Assembly: GCA_045577655.1 (NCBI GenBank)
Contig: JAZNIU010000029.1
Coordinates: forward strand, 1-36,510
DNA from: RGIG7450 sp045577655
GTDB lineage: Bacteria > Bacillota > Clostridia > RUG12999
Length of the DNA stretch: 36,510 nucleotides
Direction: 5' to 3'
The position numbers and the translations under genes are program-made. Positions 22,453 to 29,940 of this stretch are shown here, piece after piece. Numbering within the stretch: position 1 is the stretch's first letter; every line of letters starts with the position of its first letter. The notes beneath the pieces are model-generated. The model was not told the DNA's origin and ran no database searches. It worked only from the letters and a program-made list of their open reading frames with translations.

Positions 22453-23557
22453 ATTTTATCATTTCTTTGCCTGCTGTAAGATATTTTGCGTCAATTGTCT
22501 CATCTATCATTTCTTTTATGCCTTCGTAGGTAAAGCCCACGCTTCCATGACCGGCTGCAAGCTCGTGGGTATAGTCGTCGAACACATAAGTTTTTGTTGT
22601 TTTATAGCCGGGTGTGTAGTGAGTTACAAGCGGAACAAACCCCACTTTTTCAAGCTCCATAGCGCCGGGTTTTCCTTTGAATGTTGCTTTAATCATACCG
22701 CCAAGCATAGTTTTGGGCGGTTCCTGGGAGGAAATGAAATTACCAAGCGAATATGCCACCGGCATCATTTTGCCGTCTGCTCGGGCAATTTCCTTAACCG
22801 GCTGAATTACATGCGGGTGATGGCCTATAACAAGGTCGGCATTTGCCTCTGCAGCAATTTTTGCATATTGCTCCTGCTCAGCATTCTGGGTCATAATATA
22901 TTCCTGACCCCAATGGAAACTCACTATAAGCAGGTCACACTTTTCTCTCGCCTCTGCAAGTTCCTGCCGGACAATGTCCTCTTTCATAAAAGACATTCTG
23001 TATGGACTTTGCTGCTGGAGTGCAAGGTTTGTTCCATAGCAATATGCAGCAAGCCCGACAGTTATTCCGTTTTTTTCGACATATTTTATGCTTTCATCAT
23101 AGACGCCTATTACCGGGATGTTTTTCTCTTTCCAGAAATTCATTGTGTTTAGCACTGCCGGTGTGTCCGCGTCGTAAAAATGGTTATTGGAATGGTTTAT
23201 AACATTAAACCCCATAGCAACAACACTTTCGCCAAGCTCATAGGGAGAATTGAATCTCGGATAGGAGCTGACACCAATATCGGCACCGCCTATAGGCGTC
23301 TCCTGGTTAATAATATTTATGTCCGAATTTATGTAGGGCGCAATATACTCATAAGAAGGCGAGAAATCATATCCGTCACCGCCTGTGTTGCGATTCGCCT
23401 CTCTGTAAATAGGTGCATGAATGAGGTTGTCCCCCACAGCTGTGACAGACAGAGTAATTTCCTCGTTTTTGGGTTGCGTCATAGCAGGCGCAGCCGGGTC
23501 GTTTGCCCCGCATCCGCACAACATAAGACAAAGTATAACGGCCAGTATTTTTTTCAT
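22451..23557 (-). CDS. CapA/PgsA-family metallophosphatase-like lipoprotein
   Basis: 368 residues from ATG at 23557. An in-frame ATG nine bases earlier directly abuts the AAAGGG ribosome site and is less likely. Signal peptide with lipobox (ILCLMLCGCGAN) predicts a membrane-anchored lipoprotein. The PGA_cap fold follows: SVTAVGDNLIHAPIYREA, a FNVINHSNNHFYDADTP block, FHWGQEYIM and GHHPHVIQPV, residues that would hold a two-metal site in calcineurin-like relatives. In Bacillus the family member CapA/PgsA takes part in poly-gamma-glutamate export; no capB/capC partners are here, so a different polymer or substrate is likely. It ends at a bidirectional terminator shared with the DtxR-family gene. 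Confidence 0.88.
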   Translation of the reverse strand: MKKILAVILCLMLCGCGANDPAAPAMTQPKNEEITLSVTAVGDNLIHAPIYREANRNTGGDGYDFSPSYEYIAPYINSDINIINQETPIGGADIGVSSYPRFNSPYELGESVVAMGFNVINHSNNHFYDADTPAVLNTMNFWKEKNIPVIGVYDESIKYVEKNGITVGLAAYCYGTNLALQQQSPYRMSFMKEDIVRQELAEAREKCDLLIVSFHWGQEYIMTQNAEQEQYAKIAAEANADLVIGHHPHVIQPVKEIARADGKMMPVAYSLGNFISSQEPPKTMLGGMIKATFKGKPGAMELEKVGFVPLVTHYTPGYKTTKTYVFDDYTHELAAGHGSVGFTYEGIKEMIDETIDAKYLTAGKEMIK

Positions 23558-23628
23558 AGATATCATCCCTTTCGGTAACTCTATCTACATCTTAACACAT
23601 ATTACAAATTTTTTAAAGTATTTTTTAC

Positions 23629-23668
23629 AAAAAAATTCCGCACACCTCAGAAGAGATGTGCGGAAATA
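23629..23668 (-). terminator. intrinsic terminator after the NhaC-like gene
   Basis: TTCCGCACA (23636-23644) pairs with TGTGCGGAA (23657-23665), with a partly paired inner part. On the minus strand it is followed by seven Ts (23629-23635), just beyond the stop at 23680. Confidence 0.9.
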
Positions 23669-23679
23669 ATTTTTATGTC

Positions 23680-25437
23680 TTATTTTACTTCACATTTTTT
23701 TGTAACAGCTTTGATAACAAAGAGTGTTGCAACGGTGAGAACTGCACCTACTGCAAGAAGAATGTAAGCATTTGTTACAAACGCTGCAATTACGTACATT
23801 ACAAATGAAATTGCTGCAACTGTTATAGCATATGGAAGCTGTGTTGAAACGTGGTTGAGGTGGTTGGAGCAAGCACCTGCAGACGACATAATTGTTGTGT
23901 CGGAAATTGGTGAGCAGTGGTCGCCGCAAACCGCACCTGCAAGACAAGCTGACATACCGATTATCATAAACGGTGATGTTGGCTCAAAGATAGCCGCAAC
24001 AATAGGAATGAGTATTCCGAATGTTCCCCATGAAGTACCTGTTGCAAAAGCAAGTACACAAGCAACAAGGAATATGATTGCCGGCAGGAAGTTTGCAAGA
24101 CCTGCTGCAGCAGAGTCCATAAGACCGCCTACAAATATGTCTGCGCCCAAAAGACCTGTCATGTTCTTAAGTGCTGTAGCAAATGTAAGAATTAAAATTG
24201 CGGGAACCATTGCAATAAAGCCTTTCGGGATACATTCCATAGCTTCTTTGAATGTAACAATTCTTCTTGCCATGAGATAGATAATAGTGAAAACAAGAGC
24301 AACAAGTGCCCCCCAAGGCAAACCAACTGTTGCATCGGTGTCACCGAATGCTGTGATGAAATCTGCACCTGCAAAGTATCCGCCAACATAGAGAAGACCT
24401 ATAACACATATTGCAACCAGTACAATAACAGGGAGAATAAGGTCGATAACTCTGCCTTTCTGGTTAGCTTCCGCTTCGTCCCCTTCAGCCACTCTGTCGC
24501 CTGTTGTGAACAGGTCGTCATTGTTAAGCGCATTATATTCATGCAGACGCATCGGACCGTAATCAAATTTCATAAGTGTTAAAGCGATTATAAACACAAA
24601 TGTGAGAAGTGAATAGAAATTGTAGGGAATTGCTTTTATGAAAAGCTCGATACCGGAATATCCTGTGCCTTCAGCAAACTGGGAAACAGCCGCTGCCCAG
24701 GAAGAAACCGGAGCAATCATACAAATCGGTGCTGCAGTTGCATCTATAAGATATGCAAGTTTTGCGCGGGAAATTTTGTGGCTGTCTGTAACAGGTTTCA
24801 TAACGCTGCCCACTGTGAGACAGTTGAAATAGTCGTCGATGAATATAAGCACACCGAGAACAAATGTTGCAAGCGCTGCACCAACTCTTGTTTTTATATG
24901 TACTTTTGCCCATCTGCCGAAAGCAGCGCTGCCGCCTGCTTTGTTAACAAGAGCAACTATAACACCAAGAATAACAAGGAACATAAATATGCCTGCTGTT
25001 CCGGAAATAGCCGAGATTATACCGTCGTTTAACAGAGCATCAAGTGCTCCTACCGGTTTAAAGTTTGAAACAAAGAGACCGCCAAGCAGAATTCCTACAA
25101 ACAAAGAAGAATAAACTTCTTTTGTTATAAGAGCAAGAGCAATAGCTACAAGCGGAGGAAGAAGTGCAACAAATGTTGAATAGTAGTTGCTATCAGCAGG
25201 AACTGTTCCTTTGCCGCCGCAATCTGCACATTCTACAGGATCAAGCCCGCCTGCACCTTCGCATGCAGTGCATTCTGCATCGCCTTCACATGTACATACC
25301 AGAGTAAAGTTTTCGCCGCTGCCACCACAGGTAGCACAATCAATCTCTGCTGTTGTTTTAACCATAACCGAACAACAAACAACAACTGCAAGCAAAGCAA
25401 GCACAATGATTGATTTGAAAATTGTTTTTTTGTTCAC
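23680..25437 (-). CDS. NhaC-family Na+/H+ antiporter with an N-terminal DnaJ-like cysteine cluster
   Basis: 585 residues from GTG at 25437 (AAGGAGG, 7-base spacer). One N-terminal hydrophobic helix (about 8-28) is followed by a soluble stretch (about 33-80) with CATCGGSG, CTCEG, CTACEGAG and CADCGGKG, resembling the CxxCxGxG repeats of the DnaJ zinc finger; the second repeat is incomplete. Then about eleven membrane segments of the NhaC type, including GDHCSPISDTTIMSSAGAC and GTSWGTFGILIPI. It would exchange Na+ (or a substrate such as malate or lactate in some relatives) against H+. The cysteine-rich insert is not part of the usual family and, given the helix before it, probably faces outside. 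The family call is firm, the insert's job unknown. Confidence 0.9.
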   Translation of the reverse strand: MNKKTIFKSIIVLALLAVVVCCSVMVKTTAEIDCATCGGSGENFTLVCTCEGDAECTACEGAGGLDPVECADCGGKGTVPADSNYYSTFVALLPPLVAIALALITKEVYSSLFVGILLGGLFVSNFKPVGALDALLNDGIISAISGTAGIFMFLVILGVIVALVNKAGGSAAFGRWAKVHIKTRVGAALATFVLGVLIFIDDYFNCLTVGSVMKPVTDSHKISRAKLAYLIDATAAPICMIAPVSSWAAAVSQFAEGTGYSGIELFIKAIPYNFYSLLTFVFIIALTLMKFDYGPMRLHEYNALNNDDLFTTGDRVAEGDEAEANQKGRVIDLILPVIVLVAICVIGLLYVGGYFAGADFITAFGDTDATVGLPWGALVALVFTIIYLMARRIVTFKEAMECIPKGFIAMVPAILILTFATALKNMTGLLGADIFVGGLMDSAAAGLANFLPAIIFLVACVLAFATGTSWGTFGILIPIVAAIFEPTSPFMIIGMSACLAGAVCGDHCSPISDTTIMSSAGACSNHLNHVSTQLPYAITVAAISFVMYVIAAFVTNAYILLAVGAVLTVATLFVIKAVTKKCEVK

Positions 25438-25509
25438 AAAAAAACCTCCTTAGTATTTTTTTACCGTTTCATATAAACAAGTGCCAATGGCAACATGTTA
25501 CATACAATC

Positions 25510-25538
25510 ATAATAGCATAAAAAAACAAAAAAAGCAA
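25510..25538 (-). promoter_or_regulatory. sigma-A promoter of the NhaC-like gene
   Basis: Minus-strand TTGCTT (25533-25538), 17-base spacer, TATTAT (25510-25515) with an extended TGC just before the -10. Confidence 0.7.
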
Positions 25539-25540
25539 CA

Positions 25541-25567
25541 CAAATTTGCATTTTTTTGCATAATTTG
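25541..25567. repeat. inverted repeat between the DegT-like gene and the NhaC promoter
   Basis: On the minus strand CAAATTATGCA, five As, TGCAAATTTG: arms match except for one bulged A. It lies 3 bases upstream of the NhaC -35 box and 14 bases past the DegT-like stop. It could be a weak terminator (a T-rich run follows) or a regulator site; I cannot tell which. Confidence 0.45.
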
Positions 25568-25581
25568 GCTGCTTTTATATG

Positions 25582-26703
25582 TTAAAACAAGGATTTTATA
25601 ATGTCTGTAACCTTTTTCTGCTGTTCCGCCGTCATCTTTGTATCGCTCGGCAGACAAACGCCTCTGTCGAATATCTGTTCTGACACAGATTTTCCGACAA
25701 CTGCCGAAACAAAATCACAGCTCTTAAACACCGGCTGCAGATGCATTGGCTTCCAGATTGGTCTGGATTCTATGTTCTGCTCTTCAAGGGCAAGTATTAT
25801 ATCCAGCGGTTTTACTTTGCTTCCCGGTTTTAAAAGTATTGTCGAAAGCCAGAAATTCGGCTTGCTTTCGGGAAGATAGGGCGTCATTTCAATATCCTCT
25901 ATATCACCGAAAGCTTCTTTGTATGTATTATAAATTTCCGCTTTCTTTGAAATTCTTTCATCAAGCACAAAAAGCTGGCCTCTGCCTATCCCCGCAACAA
26001 CATTGCTCATACGATAGTTATACCCTATTTCCTTGTGTTCATAATGTCTTGCCGGTTCTCTGGACTGTGTTGCCCAAAACCTTGCTTTTTTTATCTTTTC
26101 TTCATCGTTTGAAAGAAGCATTCCCCCGCCCGATGTTGTAATTATTTTGTTTCCGTTAAAGCTTATTACGCCAAGCTGACCGAAAGTGCCTGTCTGTTTT
26201 CCTTTATATGTAGCGCCCAGACTTTCTGCAGCATCTTCTATAAGCACTGCACCGTTTCTGTCGCAGATTTCCTTTATTTTATCAAGCTTTGCCGGGGTGC
26301 CATACAGGTTTGCCACCATAACAGCTTTTGCTTCCGGATATTTTTTAAACGCAATTTCAAGTGCTTCCGGGTCCATATTGTATGTTTCCCATTCACTGTC
26401 TATAAACACCGGAACTGCGCCCTCATAAGTTATGGGGTTTGCAGTAGCCGAGAAAGTGAGAGAAGAACAAAAAACGATATCTCCGCGACTAACGCCTGCA
26501 AGTTTTAAAGCAAGATGCAGTCCGCTTGTGCCGGAAGATAGTGCCGCCGCATGAGATATTCCAATATATGCCGCCATCTCTTTTTCAAATTCGTCAACAT
26601 TTTTGCCCAGCGGAGCAATCCAGTTTGTGTCAAACGCTTCTTTGACAAAATCCATTTCTTTTCCGCCCATATGCGGGGATGACAGATAAATCCTCTCTTC
26701 CAA
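25582..26703 (-). CDS. DegT/DnrJ/EryC1 sugar aminotransferase (PglE-like)
   Basis: 373 residues from TTG at 26703 with AAGGATGG upstream. PLP-dependent fold type I enzyme. Visible: LSSGTSGLHLALKLAG phosphate-binding loop, IEDAAESLGA with Asp157 contacting the PLP ring, and the Schiff-base Lys186 in SFNGNKIITTSGGG. Closest by eye to UDP-4-amino-4,6-dideoxy-sugar transaminases such as PglE, which make bacillosamine-type sugars for surface glycans. It is an orphan: no dehydratase, acetyltransferase or glycosyltransferase is nearby. It has its own strong promoter and a palindrome at the expected transcription start, so it may be separately controlled. Substrate is inferred from family only. Confidence 0.9.
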   Translation of the reverse strand: MEERIYLSSPHMGGKEMDFVKEAFDTNWIAPLGKNVDEFEKEMAAYIGISHAAALSSGTSGLHLALKLAGVSRGDIVFCSSLTFSATANPITYEGAVPVFIDSEWETYNMDPEALEIAFKKYPEAKAVMVANLYGTPAKLDKIKEICDRNGAVLIEDAAESLGATYKGKQTGTFGQLGVISFNGNKIITTSGGGMLLSNDEEKIKKARFWATQSREPARHYEHKEIGYNYRMSNVVAGIGRGQLFVLDERISKKAEIYNTYKEAFGDIEDIEMTPYLPESKPNFWLSTILLKPGSKVKPLDIILALEEQNIESRPIWKPMHLQPVFKSCDFVSAVVGKSVSEQIFDRGVCLPSDTKMTAEQQKKVTDIIKSLF

Positions 26704-26721
26704 TTCAAAGCACCATCCTTT

Positions 26722-26736
26722 ATTTGTACTACAAAT
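26722..26736. promoter_or_regulatory. perfect 15-base palindrome ATTTGTA-C-TACAAAT, candidate operator
   Basis: Seven-base arms around one base, 3 bases downstream of the minus-strand -10 box (26740-26745) of the aminotransferase gene, i.e. over the likely transcription start. Position and symmetry fit a dimeric repressor; the regulator is unknown. Confidence 0.5.
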
Positions 26737-26739
26737 TAG

Positions 26740-26768
26740 ATTATATATTATTTATAATTTTATGTCAA
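26740..26768 (-). promoter_or_regulatory. consensus sigma-A promoter of the DegT-like aminotransferase gene
   Basis: Minus-strand TTGACA (26763-26768), 17-base spacer, TATAAT (26740-26745): both hexamers are perfect. Confidence 0.9.
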
Positions 26769-26826
26769 CATTCTGTTAGGTGAAAATGCCGAAAAAAAGC
26801 CCGGTTTAAACTTTCTTAAAAGATAT

Positions 26827-26877
26827 TTTCGTCATATTGTATAAAATTTTTCTTTTTTCTTGACTATTTTGACGAAA
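26827..26877. promoter_or_regulatory. spaced inverted repeat flanking the aldolase -35 box
   Basis: TTTCGTCA (26827-26834) and TGACGAAA (26870-26877) are exact 8-base inverted copies, centres 43 bases apart. One copy lies between the -35 and -10 boxes and the other upstream, an arrangement seen with repressors that act by looping or by paired dimers. Confidence 0.35.
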
Positions 26878-26888
26878 GATTTTATACT
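26860..26888 (+). promoter_or_regulatory. sigma-A promoter of the FSA/TalC-like aldolase gene
   Basis: TTGACT (26860-26865), 17-base spacer, TATACT (26883-26888), about 42 bases before the GTG start. Confidence 0.85.
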
Positions 26889-26930
26889 ATTATTGTAGAC
26901 AAAACTTTACTACAGAAAGGATGACCCATC

Positions 26931-27614
26931 GTGCTTACACTGATAGATACTGCCAATATTGACGGAATTAAAAAGATATATGACTTTTTACCTGTTGATG
27001 GCGTAACCACAAATCCTTCAATTCTCAAAAAAGAGGGAGCCAATCCTCTCGAACAGCTGAAAAAAATAAGAGCTCTTTTGCCTACCGGCGCACAGCTTCA
27101 CGTTCAGACAATTTCCACCACTGCTGAAGATATCATAAACGAATCTTTGTTTATTCTTCGTCAGCTTGGTGACAGCACATATATTAAAATCCCTGTTTTT
27201 GCCGAAGGGCTAAAAGCTATGAAAAATCTTTCTGCAATGGGCATCAATACCACCGCAACAGCTATTTATACTCCGATGCAGGCGTTTATGGCTGCAAAAG
27301 CAGGTGCTAAATTTGTTGCACCGTATGTTAACAGGCTTGATAACATAGGTTTTGCAGGCGTTGAAGTAGCAAAAAACATCCACGATATACTCATTCGTCA
27401 CAATCTGCCCACCAAAGTACTTGCGGCAAGTTTTAAAAACAGCCAGCAAATTCTTGACCTTTGCGAATATGGCATAGGTTCAATAACTGCTTCACCTGAT
27501 GTTTTGGAGCAGCTTATAACTCATCAGATTACTTCTCTTGCCATCGAAGAATTTAACAACGATTTTGCAAAAGTAGCGGGCGAAGGGAAAACTATGATGG
27601 ACCTTGAAGCATAA
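26931..27614 (+). CDS. fsa: Transaldolase-like fructose-6-phosphate aldolase (FSA/TalC family)
   Basis: 227 residues from GTG at 26931 with AAAGGATGA about 8 bases upstream. Class I aldolase TIM barrel. Asp6 in IDTAN and the Schiff-base Lys86 in YIKIPV align with the E. coli FsaA residues Asp6 and Lys85. The short length excludes the long classical transaldolases. It may cleave fructose-6-phosphate to dihydroxyacetone and glyceraldehyde-3-P, or act as a short transaldolase in the pentose phosphate pathway; the two are hard to separate by sequence. It is monocistronic with its own promoter and terminator. An inverted repeat around the promoter hints at specific control. Confidence 0.9.
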   Translation: MLTLIDTANIDGIKKIYDFLPVDGVTTNPSILKKEGANPLEQLKKIRALLPTGAQLHVQTISTTAEDIINESLFILRQLGDSTYIKIPVFAEGLKAMKNLSAMGINTTATAIYTPMQAFMAAKAGAKFVAPYVNRLDNIGFAGVEVAKNIHDILIRHNLPTKVLAASFKNSQQILDLCEYGIGSITASPDVLEQLITHQITSLAIEEFNNDFAKVAGEGKTMMDLEA

Positions 27615-27623
27615 AAATTTTAA

Positions 27624-27656
27624 CGGGACGGAAGAATTTTCCGTCCCGCTTTTTTA
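27624..27656 (+). terminator. intrinsic terminator of the aldolase gene
   Basis: CGGGACGGAA (27624-27633) pairs with TTCCGTCCCG (27639-27648), 5-base loop, then CTTTTTT. The tail runs into the stop of the convergent S-component gene; on the opposite strand the T-run is weaker but may also terminate. Confidence 0.92.
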
Positions 27657-28166
27657 TATAACCTTTGAAACAATTTTATAAACTGCAATCGCCACAAGAG
27701 AATTCACACCTGCTTTTATGCAGTTGAAAAGCAATATAAACGGCATAAGTCCTTTTACCGCATCAACCGGCACGCCCATAAAAACAGGAGTTATCAAAAG
27801 ATTTGCCACCCACATCACTGCGGTCATAGCAAGTGTGCCGACAAGTGCACCAAGCAACATGCTTTTTGTTTTCTTTACTGTTATTCCCATTGAGGAGCAG
27901 AGCACGGAAGTTGAAATTATATGCATTATTATTCCGTATATCCCGCTGGCTGCAGAAACCGTAAACCCTTGAACAAGTGAAGCTATCACTGTCATTATTA
28001 TTCCTGCAGGAACTCCCATGGCAAGCGTTCCTATCAGAAGCGGAATGTCTGCAGGGTCATATTCCAGAAATGCCACAGGCGGAAAAATCGGGAAATGCAC
28101 CAGCATTACAAGTACCACCGCTATTGCTGCAAGAACTGCAATTGTAATCATTTTTTTTGTGTTCAT
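27654..28166 (-). CDS. ribU: ECF transporter S component, riboflavin-type (RibU-like)
   Basis: 170 residues from ATG at 28166 (TTGGAGGAAAG upstream; a longer frame from 28211 would start inside the riboswitch terminator). About five or six hydrophobic helices. The N-terminal helix and FPPVAFLEYDPADIPLLIG loop are typical of RibU-like substrate-binding subunits of energy-coupling-factor transporters. An FMN riboswitch immediately upstream makes riboflavin or FMN the likely substrate. It would dock on the EcfA1-EcfA2-EcfT module encoded less than 1 kb away on the same strand (29137-31633). Confidence 0.92.
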   Translation of the reverse strand: MNTKKMITIAVLAAIAVVLVMLVHFPIFPPVAFLEYDPADIPLLIGTLAMGVPAGIIMTVIASLVQGFTVSAASGIYGIIMHIISTSVLCSSMGITVKKTKSMLLGALVGTLAMTAVMWVANLLITPVFMGVPVDAVKGLMPFILLFNCIKAGVNSLVAIAVYKIVSKVI

Positions 28167-28183
28167 TTTACTTTCCTCCAAAT

Positions 28184-28215
28184 AAAAAACTCTGCATATC
28201 TTCAGATACACAGAG
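28184..28215 (-). terminator. riboswitch-controlled terminator before ribU
   Basis: On the minus strand CTCTGTGTATCT pairs with AGATATGCAGAG (two G-U pairs), followed by six Ts (28184-28189). It lies between the FMN aptamer and the ribosome site and is the probable expression platform: FMN binding favours termination. Confidence 0.82.
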
Positions 28216-28239
28216 CAAAAAAAGGCAAAGCCATCGCTC

Positions 28240-28351
28240 CTCTTCTCCCATCCAGACTTTACTGTCGGTTTTGGAATTTCACCAAATCGGCTGCAAAAAG
28301 CAGTTCGCGGACTTTAACCGCCGGCAGGGAATTTCACCCCTCCCCGAAGAT
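28240..28351 (-). ncRNA. FMN riboswitch (RFN element)
   Basis: On the minus strand the conserved RFN blocks occur in order: ATCTTCGGGG at the 5' end, GGGTGAAATTCCC, GCCGGCGGTTAAAGTCCGCG (slightly varied), GATTTGGTGAAATTCC, ACCGACAGTAAAGTCTGG, and GGGAGAAGAG closing stem P1. It binds flavin mononucleotide and here precedes a transporter gene. It has its own promoter at 28374-28402 and a terminator downstream. Confidence 0.97.
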
Positions 28352-28373
28352 AGCAAATTATTAAGTTATTATC

Positions 28374-28402
28374 ATTATACTCATTTTTACTTTTTTTGTC
28401 AA
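28374..28402 (-). promoter_or_regulatory. sigma-A promoter of the FMN riboswitch-ribU transcript
   Basis: Minus-strand TTGACA (28397-28402), 17-base spacer, TATAAT (28374-28379). The truA stop codon TGA (28401-28399) is inside the -35 hexamer. Confidence 0.9.
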
Positions 28403-29133
28403 TAAAAAACTTTTTTAAGGCACAAACCCTCCGGCGGCGCCGTTATACCGGCAAGTGTTCTGTCCCCGCTTTTTATTATATCTAAAACCCTATCACTTTC
28501 TATTTTGCCTGTTCCGACATATACAAGAGTCCCGGCAATAATTCTTACCATATTATACAAATAGCCGTCGGCGTTTATGCTTATTTCTATGAGGTCATCT
28601 TTTTCGGAAATATCAAGCGAGTAAACATTTTTCACTGTAGTTTTCTGCTGACCGCCGCTTGCCATGAAACACTTAAAATCGTGCGTGCCGACAATATCTT
28701 TTGCCGCCTGTTTCATTTTGCTGACATCCAGTTTCACCGGATAGTGCCAGGCATATCTGCAGACAAGCGCATTTTTATGAGGTGCATTATATATACGATA
28801 GATATATGTCTTGGATTTTGCCGAATATCTTGCGTGAAAGCTCTCCTCCACCTCTTTTGAGCCGGTGCAGGACACATCATCAGGCAAAAAGGCGTTCAGT
28901 GCAAAAGAAAACTTGTCGGCAGGAACGGTGCTTTCGGTGTGAAAATTGCAGACATATTCCGCTGCGTGAACACCTGCATCTGTTCTGCTGCAGCCGATAA
29001 GATTCACCTTTTCGCCGCAAACCTTTTCTATTGCAGCTGCCACAGTTTCCTGAATTGTAATTCCGTTTTTCTGGAATTGAAAGCCGTGATAATTGCTTCC
29101 GTCATAGCTTAAAGTGAGCATTATATTACGCAT
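28399..29133 (-). CDS. truA: tRNA pseudouridine synthase A
   Basis: 244 residues. Converts U38-U40 of tRNA anticodon stems to pseudouridine. The N-terminal YDGSNYHGFQFQ and the catalytic Asp52 in GCSRTDAGVHA mark the TruA family, with a conserved C-terminal FLYNMVR-like segment (YLYNMVRIIAGTL). It is the last gene of a methyltransferase-ecfA1-ecfA2-ecfT-truA operon (3-base gap to ecfT). An ecfA-ecfA-ecfT-truA order is common in Bacillota beside ribosomal protein genes; here no ribosomal genes are seen. No terminator lies between its stop and the ribU promoter. Confidence 0.96.
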   Translation of the reverse strand: MRNIMLTLSYDGSNYHGFQFQKNGITIQETVAAAIEKVCGEKVNLIGCSRTDAGVHAAEYVCNFHTESTVPADKFSFALNAFLPDDVSCTGSKEVEESFHARYSAKSKTYIYRIYNAPHKNALVCRYAWHYPVKLDVSKMKQAAKDIVGTHDFKCFMASGGQQKTTVKNVYSLDISEKDDLIEISINADGYLYNMVRIIAGTLVYVGTGKIESDRVLDIIKSGDRTLAGITAPPEGLCLKKVFY

Positions 29134-29136
29134 ATA

Positions 29137-29931
29137 CTACCTGCCAAATATTAAAGTTGCCGCAAAAAACGCGGTGCAAATGCAAAGAGCAACAATGTCT
29201 GTCCCTGTAATTTTCAGCGCCGTAAGCTTTGTTCTGCCGTTGCCGCCGCGGTAGCATCTTGATTCCATTGCGGTGGCAAGGTCGTCCGCCCGTCTGAAAG
29301 CGCTGACAAAAAGCGGAACAAGTATCGGAACAAGTGCTTTTGCCCGTCTTAAAAGATTGCCGCTTTCAAAGTCCGACCCTCTTGCAGACTGTGCTTTTAT
29401 TATTTTATCTGTCTCATCTATAATTGTGGGTATAAACCTCAGTGCTATTGTCATCATCATTGCAATTTCATGTGCGGGAAATCCGATTTTTGAAAATGGC
29501 ATAAGCAGACTTTCTATCCCGTCAGTAAGCACAATGGGCGACGTGGTATACGTGAGCAGCGAGGTCCCCGAAACAAGAAAAATAAGCCTCAGCGCCATAG
29601 CTGCCGCCATTTTTATTCCCTCTTTTGTAATCTTAAATATGTAAAAGGAAAAAACAACCTCTCCTTTTGTCATAAACAAATTTATAAGCGCAGTAAAAAC
29701 AATGAAAAAGATAAGCGGTTTAAGGCTTTTCAGCATCATTTTCACAGGTATTTTTGCCACAATGCAAGCACCAATAACAAAAAGTGCAAAAGCAAGATAC
29801 CCCATCGGATTTTTAACCATAAACAATATGATTACAAAGGCAATTACTATTAAAATTTTAACTCTCGGGTCCATTTTGTGCACGGGAGTTTCCCCGGGCA
29901 AATACTGACCTAATGTAATATCCTTTAACAT
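29137..29931 (-). CDS. ecfT: ECF transporter T component (EcfT)
   Basis: 264 residues. Integral membrane scaffold with about six helices that links the two ATPases to exchangeable S components. The two coupling-helix signatures are visible: SARGSDFESGNLLRR and MESRCYRGGNGRT. Ribosome site AGAGGTAG precedes the ATG; 9-base gap from ecfA2 and 3 bases to truA. It likely serves RibU and other S components encoded elsewhere. Confidence 0.95.
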   Translation of the reverse strand: MLKDITLGQYLPGETPVHKMDPRVKILIVIAFVIILFMVKNPMGYLAFALFVIGACIVAKIPVKMMLKSLKPLIFFIVFTALINLFMTKGEVVFSFYIFKITKEGIKMAAAMALRLIFLVSGTSLLTYTTSPIVLTDGIESLLMPFSKIGFPAHEIAMMMTIALRFIPTIIDETDKIIKAQSARGSDFESGNLLRRAKALVPILVPLFVSAFRRADDLATAMESRCYRGGNGRTKLTALKITGTDIVALCICTAFFAATLIFGR

Positions 29932-29940
29932 TTTCTACCT

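Noticed and set aside
26931..27614. Functional link of the FSA-like aldolase to the 2-oxoacid dehydrogenase operon
   Set aside because: They are 17 kb apart with different promoters and different flanking repeats; no shared operator was found.
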